From Gyromitra esculenta (lineage: Eukaryota > Ascomycota > Pezizomycetes > Pezizales > Discinaceae): a stretch of 64,000 bases of DNA. Position 1 is the stretch's first letter; every line of letters begins with the position of its first letter. Below, in pieces: positions 56,996 to 64,000 of this stretch. The position numbers were made by a program, and so were the translations under genes. The stretch lies in contig JBCAML010000010.1 of assembly GCA_038503075.1 (NCBI GenBank), forward strand, positions 558,001 through 622,000. Reading direction: 5' to 3'. A model generated the notes under the pieces. That model searched no databases. It saw only the letters and a program-made list of their open reading frames with translations, and was not told the DNA's origin.

Positions 56996-58316
56996 TTATC
57001 CCGCTTTTGCCTTTACTCCCCACCAAGAACCAAACTCCATGCACTCTCCGCCCCGTAGTCCTCCATTCTCAAAAAAATTAACCATTAGATCCTTATACCA
57101 CCTATCCCAATCATCTTGTGGAATACCGTTCGTCTCCCTCATGATAGGCTCAAGAGATTCGATTAGCTGAGCGAATGTCAGCCTTAAAAGATGTCTTACT
57201 GCCTTCTCCTCATCAGTCAGCGGTGACTGGAGGGATCCCACTGATGTCGATGACCGCCGCGTTACTGAAAGGCTGTTTTTCCGTGTGTTTCGCGAGCAGC
57301 TTTCAATGCTAGAGGCATCGGCGCTAATTCGTTTCTCACGGGTAAAGTGTGGTGCTGAAGTGTCTGGGTCGGAACTTTCCCACCATATCTCGTCTAGTGG
57401 TAACGCTACTCTCCTCGAGTGTATCCCTACCAACTCTTCCTCCATGAGGAACAAGGGCCCAACGAGTGTACAAGGTACAGGCGATAATTGGAACTTGGTG
57501 AGCATTTTTGTTACGCGTTCATTCCAGGCACGGATATATGGGTTTTCGACAGCATTCGCGAACTGAGTAGTTGGCATCATCATGTATGCACCACAACCAG
57601 GAACATACGGGAAATTAGATCGCTGCAAAGATCTGATGGAATAGTCCGCTATCTAGCGTCAACGGATTACATTATCAAACAATTTTCTGGGATGAGAGAT
57701 AGAAGAGCATACAGCATTGAAGTTCAATTGTCCCACCAGGTTTGAGGATTCGTACAAACTCTGACATCTGCCCAGCACATACATTGTTGAAAGGTGTAGC
57801 CATTGAAACCTCACGGCAGAAGACGTAGTCGAACTCCCCATCCGCGAAAGGGAAAGGGATTGATTGAAAATTGTGCTTAACGAACGTAAAGTTGACACCC
57901 TTCATTTCAGCGTGAACAGGGACTATATCCATGCCCACGAACTCTACATCTAGCCTCCCTCGCGCTGCAAAATCATCTGCAACACTTGCACTCCATATGG
58001 CCGTTCCACAACCAACCTCCAAAACTTTCCGAGGGATTTCACCGTCACTGAACTCTGCACAATATAATCCACCGTAAACCTCCCGCTGAACCTCATGGAA
58101 CAAAGACTGCCGGCTCAATTCTTGAACATCGCAGGGAAGATAATATTGTATCGTTTCATCGCCGTGAAATCGTCGCCCATACCGCATAGCAAAAGTTGGT
58201 GGTTTTGGCAAGGATTGCACGCTAGTTTTTCGTGCACTCGTTGGTGAGGTGGGATGTTCGTAAGGGCTCATGAATGCAACGGGTGGGATATACAGATCCA
58301 TAAATCCCCCTTCCAT
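56996..58316 (-). CDS. SAM-dependent methyltransferase (class I), fungal
   Basis: About 420 aa. Start at 58316 (MEGGFMDLYIPPVAFMSPYE) or the second Met at 58301. Motif I is KVLEVGCGTAIWSASVA (exon 1). Acidic post-I is VEFVGMDIVP, motif II GEFDYVFCREVSMA, motif III FVRILKPGGTIELQ. An intron (GTATGC to GATAG, about 57640-57714) joins ELQC to SDYSIRSLQRSNFPYVPGCG. The C-terminal part (LEPIMRETNGIPQDDWDRWY) resembles fungal UMTA/LaeA-like methyltransferases. A serine-rich insert (about 57230-57330, SRNTRKNSLSVTRRSSTSV) is odd for an enzyme core. The substrate cannot be inferred. Confidence 0.8.
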
Positions 58317-60233
58317 AAAAGACTGACTACCAGGGGATATATATTCTAGGTGTGGGTCTTAATAGTATAGGTGATCTTTAATCAACCTGCTGCGCCCGCA
58401 CCGTCCTGTAGCACCAGCACAGTAGAGGCCAGGTCCCAGAAGAATATGAGTCTTTTCCTTCGTAGAGGAAAGTCAAGGGGTCAACTGAGTGACCTAACTA
58501 TAGATAGCAAATGCTGGTTTGGTTCCGCACACGACACCCGCGGCGACGGGATCCAGCTCTGCGGAGCTTAAGTTGGACAAGGAATGATAAGTCGGGATGG
58601 AAATTGTGTAGGTATTCGGGTTTAGCGATCGTATCGAAATGATCGAATCGGACCCGAAAGGCCAGAGCGCTCCACGGGAGCTGGTAACTCGCGTGGTGAC
58701 CTTGACTTGAGTGTTGCAGTCTTGGATACCTACCCAAGAAGCGCTGAGGCCCGATCTTCAGAGGCGGAATGGCGTGCCAGCGTTCCAAAGATTAGCTGTA
58801 ATGTAAGCTTTGACGCCCAATTTGGTCTATTGGAAAGCCTAGAGGGGAACTGCTTTGAATCTAGGTAGATGGAGATTCCCGCACTGAGGTTGAGAGAGCT
58901 CGGGAAAGGCCGCCTGAGAGACAAAGCAAGTCGAAGGCTGGGGATTTGTACGAGGCTCTTGCAACAAAGAAATAATGGTTAAACAGTACAGGTATACGTA
59001 CTCTACCTCTCGGGCAGACGCGTATTTTCTGGAAGAGCGACGGGTTTTTTTAAAAACACTATTAGGTCGATACATATACAAGGGATAGCAAGTGTGTGCT
59101 CGTGTTGTCCCAGGGGTAGGTAGTAAGTAAGTACAGAGCTGGCTCAGTAATGTAATTGCATCAACCCATCATCCGGCAATTCTGGCATGAGCATGGAGGT
59201 GTCCTCGACGCCGTGCTACAGCGTAACGCTCCGTGGAGTAGTTTCCTCACGCTCTGAAACACATCTTCCCCGCCTGTGCTACTCAATTCGCCGCCCACCT
59301 CTTTGGGAATGAGCAAACATGTGTACACGTGGAAAGCGCGCTTCGATAGACGAGAGTATGCTTTGGGATTCGCTCAAGTCGGGTGGGGCCGTGAGCGGAA
59401 TCACGAGAAATAAGCAATCATTAACGAACGGGTCTTTGCCCGGTCTCCCTTCCGACCATCTGAAATTCGCGGGGAAGTCGAGAGGTTTGCGAGCTTGGCT
59501 GATCTAACAAGGGATGCACCACCTTGGGCCTGCAAGTGTCGTTTGTTGGATCGTGCTACAGAGTACCGGGTGTGGGTACTTCAGAGCCTCGTTTTCAGTT
59601 GGATACCCAAATTGCTGGCACGCCCATCACTCATTATTGATGTGGATGCCCCAGGATTCAGGAATGTCCCGTCTCGTACCATCCAGCATTCTGCACTGTT
59701 GTGTAACGGTTAAGTTGGTCTGGCCAGTGGACAGAGGCTGCGCCAGGGTGGCACGGATGCGTCCCAAGTCAGGCGAGTGACAAAACGTGATGCCGAAGGG
59801 ACGAGCTAAACCGAGAGGGAAAGCTATCCAGTGGTCTAATGAGGGGTAAAATTGGTGTCTACTTTCATATGTTACCGAAATTAAAATCTATACGCGATGC
59901 TTGTTCTCTTTCTGTCCTAGAGAAATTTCGAGTTCAATAGGTAGGTACTTGGTGCATGTACCCAGAGATTAGCCGGGACGGGGTGTTCGCTTACGAATGC
60001 AATTTTTCAGCAGTCAGCCGTCTCATCTCCTCTCACAAGAAAATACACGCAGTTCTTTTCACTCATCATATATCGTCCCCAGAAATTTAGGCAACCCAGT
60101 TCATCGAGTTCACCTTCATCCCAAACCGAGATATCCTAGTGAGACGCACTTCTTGGTTTAGAATCATCGACTTTTATCTGTAGAAAGTCGATCAGCACCA
60201 CTGATTTCTCCCCATTCCTGGAACCCCCGTTTT
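58317..60233. other. Divergent spacer, methyltransferase / UFO1-like
   Basis: 1.9 kb, somewhat less AT-rich than other spacers. Overlapping short ORFs on both strands (58370-59780) show no domain. It must hold both promoters; the UFO1-like 5' UTR probably starts near 60000-60230. Nothing repetitive seen. Confidence 0.5.
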
Positions 60234-63200
60234 ATGCACCCCGACGACATCAGCGGATCTTCCAATACAGTGTTTGCTCAATCTACTCCTGTATCCCCCT
60301 ACCAGACCACTCAGCATGGCTTTCCAATCCCAAGTTCAACAAGCCCTTCCCTCCGCACTGGCTCACGGGGGCCTGACGCAAGTGGCGTCGTCGATGATAA
60401 TGGGTCGAAAGAGGGGTGTGTTGAGGGAACGGCTCGGCTGAACACCACAGAGGGAATTTTGACAGTGGAAACGTCTACAAGTGATGGAAGAAGCGAATCG
60501 CCATCTAAGAAAGATGCAATCCGCAAGTATGAGGCGATGGGGACTTCCCCTTCGAGATATACCACTTTTCGGGTTAAGAAGACGAACTGGGATGGGAGAA
60601 AGGATAGCCCAATCGCTGGATTTCCTAATGGTATGTTTAAAATCCCTCCGATTGCTTTCGGATCTATCAAAAGGCCGAGTATCTGACATTCCATGTAGAG
60701 ATTTTGATTCACGTATTATCTTTCCTCGACCCCCAGAGTCTCCTGGGCGCTGCACTCATATCACGGCGTTTTCATTCCCTGGTAACGTCGCCTCATGCTT
60801 GGCAGTCTGCTTTCTCTCGCTACTTCCCTTCGCTTTTGGCCAGCTCATCCAATGTCCATGAATCGGCTGCCCTTTGCTCTTCCCAAGATAGGCGCTACTT
60901 CACATGCCTCTCTGGGCCTGAGAATAACGGGAATGCATGGAGAAAAGAATATATACTTCGAACTCGGCTACTGCGGAGCTTGGCCAAGGGAAAGGCAAAT
61001 ATTTCCACAAACCTTGCAACCCCCATCCGCCATAATTCCCATGGAAGTGTGGTTATTACATATCCTGCCGCAACGGGCTCTTGGAGTGTAACTCATATGG
61101 TAGCAAGTTTCACATCGAGAAATGTTAGATTATTACATGCATCGGTACATACTCCTGGGATTGTCAGTGCAAGTGACCCTACAATTGGTAAGACCTGGTT
61201 CACAAACCTTTACCTTCTCGCTGAGTACTAGACTTGTTTTACTAATGTTTTAGTTAAGGCAAGGTAGAAAAACCTCCGCTAGCAGAAGCTTTCATGCGCG
61301 CCCAACAAATGCCTGATCTTCATCAACCTCTGCTGGGGCTCCAGGGGTATGAGGTAGCGACAGATATGGGAATGTCGGGTGTCATGGATCTTTCCGAGGA
61401 CATTGGTTGGATCTATGGTGAAAATGTCTCTGGTGGAAAAGTTTATATTCACCCGTATCCATCACCGTATATAGCAGCCGCTCCCCCAGGACTTTATATT
61501 CGACCCGGCAATGAGAATGTAGATGGCTACCATCCAGCCATAACGTCTGTGTGGATCTCAAAGAGGCGTTCGACTGGAGTTCTTGAAAAGGCCGAAGGAT
61601 GGGCAGGGGTTATGATTGGCAACAGCCGCGGTGTCGTGTCAATTCACGACTTGGATTTTGGGAAGGATACTAGGTTAATCAATCGGAAGAAAACCTGCGT
61701 ATCCCCCGGTGTACCGATCGTTTCGATAAAAGTTGACGATGATTACTCGGTGAAGAGAATGAGGCAAAAGAATGCCTGGATCGTGGTTGTCAATGCTCTT
61801 GGTGAGGTGTATTACCTTCGAGACTCACTTAGCCCTTGGAAAATCATCCCCCAGACAACTCGGGCACCAACTGCTCTGTATAACTCGACGTTTACACAAC
61901 ATACAGATGATTTGTTGGGAGTTGAGCGAGCTAGGTGGGAAAATGTAAGAGATGAAAGGTTAATGAAAATGGATTATGATCAGGTGAAGGAAGTATGGGA
62001 AAACTGGGGGATGGATTGGTTCGTTGAGGTGGACTGGCCTAATCAAAATGTGATTGTTGGGAAAAAGCAGAGTATTGAGAGGCGGCCTCGACTTCGAGAC
62101 AATGCGGCAAAGCTGGACTTGTACAGATATCATTTGGTTCATGGCCCACGGAGTGCGAAGGATCAGAGCGAGCTGGTACACAAACTAGTTGTCGGCTCTA
62201 CGGAGGATCCTACGCTTACAATCGGGGGCTCAGGGGGCTCTGTTTTTGGGGAAGTCGCTGTCGATACAGCCCAGGAGTTTCTGAAGGGTATAGATATTGG
62301 GCAGGGTGCGATATCTCTAACTTCAAAGGCTGATATTTCAGACATTTGGATGGCTACGCACTTCAAACTCGAAGACCAACATATGCACATCATTACGGCT
62401 ACGGGAATAGATGATTCGAATCTCACTCTTCTCTCCGATCGCGAGGATATCGGCACGGAAGGAGACGTTCCCGGGGGCAATGCTAGACTATTCGCAGTCG
62501 GCACAAATATGGGGTCTATCTTCGTGTGGAATATTCGTAGTCCTGCGTCCTCGGCCATTGCAGATACTATAAATATACAATCTCCGCTAAGAGTCATTCG
62601 CACAGATTCGCCACAGATATCTAGTTTAGCTCTTTCGTCACTTTATTTAGTGCATGGTGGCACTGATGGTTTGGTCCAAGCCTGGGATCCTCTAGCGTCC
62701 ACTCTTTTACCTGTGCGAAATATTCACTCCAAGTTCTCCTCACGTGCGAGACGTCGGATAGCTCAGGCCGATGCCGGCGCCCAGGAGGAATTCGGTGTTG
62801 GAGATAACCAATTTGCTGCACGATGCCTGACTCTCGACCAAGATGCAACTTCCCTTCGCGGGGCGGTGGCATTGGGAACGCTTATCCGGTACTGGTGTTT
62901 CTCTTCTACATCGACTGAGCCAGACAAGAAAAGGCGTAAACCTGGACCAAGGTCTAGGACCAGCGGAACACCCTCGAGAGGAAGAGGTGCAATCAAAGAA
63001 GTTATCAACTCAGAAGCAAAATACCTCCTCAAGTTAAAGGAACAAGAACGGAAAGACAAGGAGGGGTTCAAGAACCGCTATGGCGTGGCTAGTGGGCGGG
63101 AGGCTCTAAGCGAAGAAGAAATGGTAGAATATGCAACGATGATTAGTCGTGAAACATTTGAACTTGAGAGCGGAGGCAGCGTCGTAAGTTGGGAGGAAAG

Positions 63201-63783
63201 CGCCAATAGTAGTAGGACCGTTACGCCTGAACAAGCGCCCTCGGTGAGCAGCTACGGTACGGCAGATGAGTACAAGAGCCCGGCAGAAGAGGTCAATGTC
63301 CAAGAAGATTTTGAGCTAGCTGAAGCCTTGAGGTTAAGTTTGCTGGAGGTCGACGACAACGAGGGTGGCGGAAATGGCAGCCAATCTCATCCAGCAAATG
63401 GATTATGGGAAGACGCCGATTATCTCTATTCCGATTTTAGTTCGACAAAATATAGCTCCCCACCTCGCCATACCACAGCGTCTTCTTCGTCTTCCATACT
63501 AAAGAGCCGAAGTCCGAAGAATTCTTATGGATCTCCATCTTCCCCCCCGGCTAGAAGTGGTGGATGGGAAAAACTGCCATTGGACCAGATCGATGAGTGG
63601 CCGAACGTTGGTGGGAAGGGTAAGGGCAAAGTGAAGGGACGTAACAAAGCGGAGGAGGAGCAAGAATTCGAGACAGAGCTGGAAATGGCAATCAGGTTGA
63701 GTTTACTAGAGGAGGAGGAGAGAAAGGGAATCATGAAGGCACTAGAGGAAGATGAAGTGGGGAAGGGCAAAGGGAGGGCTTGA
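60234..63783 (+). CDS. UFO1: UFO1-like F-box protein with WD40-type region and UIMs
   Basis: F-box adaptor for an SCF ubiquitin ligase (yeast Ufo1 marks Ho endonuclease and others for degradation). Start MHPDDISGSSNTVFAQSTPV; ~130 disordered residues. The intron 60631-60698 joins FPN to EILIHVLSFLDPQSLLGAAL-ISRRFHSLVTSPHAWQS, the F-box (about 132-175). The intron at about 61188-61258 joins SDPTIG to KVEKPPLAEAFM. A WD40-like propeller follows (AGVMIGNSRGVVSIHDLDFG, FAVGTNMGSIFVWNI, LYLVHGGTDGLVQAWDPLAS). The C-terminus holds two ubiquitin-interacting motifs: EDFELAEALRLSLLEVDD (63305-63350) and ETELEMAIRLSLLEEEE (63670-63720). About 1,136 aa. Yeast Ufo1 has three UIMs; I see two. Confidence 0.88.
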
Positions 63784-64000
63784 GGTGTTGGTGGGGAATT
63801 TCTGTTAATGCTATCGTTAAATTGTTATGGAGGGATGGTGGTCAATAAGCGTGCGTAGTAATGTCTATGGTTTTTTCCTCTTTTTTCATTATTTTTTCTG
63901 TTACGAGCTCAATATCTCCTTTTTTTCTTTTTTAAAAAATAAAAATAAAAAAATATCATCCTCAACTACATGTGACTATATGTAAGCAAGTGCACCCGTC
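63784..64000. other. 3' flank of the UFO1-like gene
   Basis: AT-rich, T-runs and A-runs near 63870-63960, expected 3' UTR and poly(A) region. The window ends here. Confidence 0.5.

Noticed and set aside
60311..60861. Alternative-frame and antisense ORFs over the F-box region
   Set aside because: They overlap the conserved F-box exons and lack any signature.

Overview
The window is nuclear DNA of a filamentous ascomycete (Pezizomycotina). Genes are monocistronic and lie on both strands. They are split by short introns (about 50-135 bp, mostly GTRNGT donors, CTRAC-like branch sites, YAG acceptors). The content is typically fungal: PalB/Rim13 calpain, a Rim/velvet-era type methyltransferase fold, Pan1, Srv2/CAP, Rpc31, Med10 and a Ufo1-like F-box protein. 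The class cannot be fixed from the sequence alone. There are no CRISPR arrays, operons, rRNA genes or convincing tRNAs.

Layout. 1-9 kb (minus): the 5' part of SMC6 (cut by the window edge), then the endocytic scaffold PAN1. 9-11.9 kb: gene-free and AT-rich, with TA-flanked miniature inverted-repeat elements. 11.9-28.3 kb: a dense housekeeping block with mitochondrial bS18m, a divergent eIF2-beta, ARPC1, ERO1, KIN17, mitochondrial uS4m, SRV2/CAP, RPS28 and EXO70. 29.3-33.8 kb: two convergent tandem C2H2 zinc-finger array genes around a repeat-bearing spacer. 33.8-36.3 kb: empty. 36.4-41 kb: TEX1, MED10, two pogo-like MITEs and PLP1. 41.3-52.5 kb: a coiled-coil protein, a membrane protein, a doubtful small gene, a Cid1-like nucleotidyltransferase, RPC31 and PalB. 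52.5-57 kb: RRP43 and repeat-rich spacers. 57-64 kb: a SAM methyltransferase and a UFO1-like F-box/UIM protein.

Themes. PAN1, ARPC1, SRV2 and EXO70 all act in actin-driven endocytosis and polarised secretion and lie within 24 kb. Another group serves RNA and translation (TEX1, RRP43, Cid1-like, RPC31, MED10, eIF2-beta, RPS28, two mitoribosomal proteins). Most coding content is conserved housekeeping. The least explained signals are the two zinc-finger arrays built on a two-finger super-repeat, a dispersed repeat with full-length and internally deleted copies (31.2-31.8 and 52.7-53.0 kb), at least four TA-flanked MITE families, a divergent eIF2-beta, and an over-represented intergenic palindrome TACATGTA. 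I see no convincing new multi-gene system.
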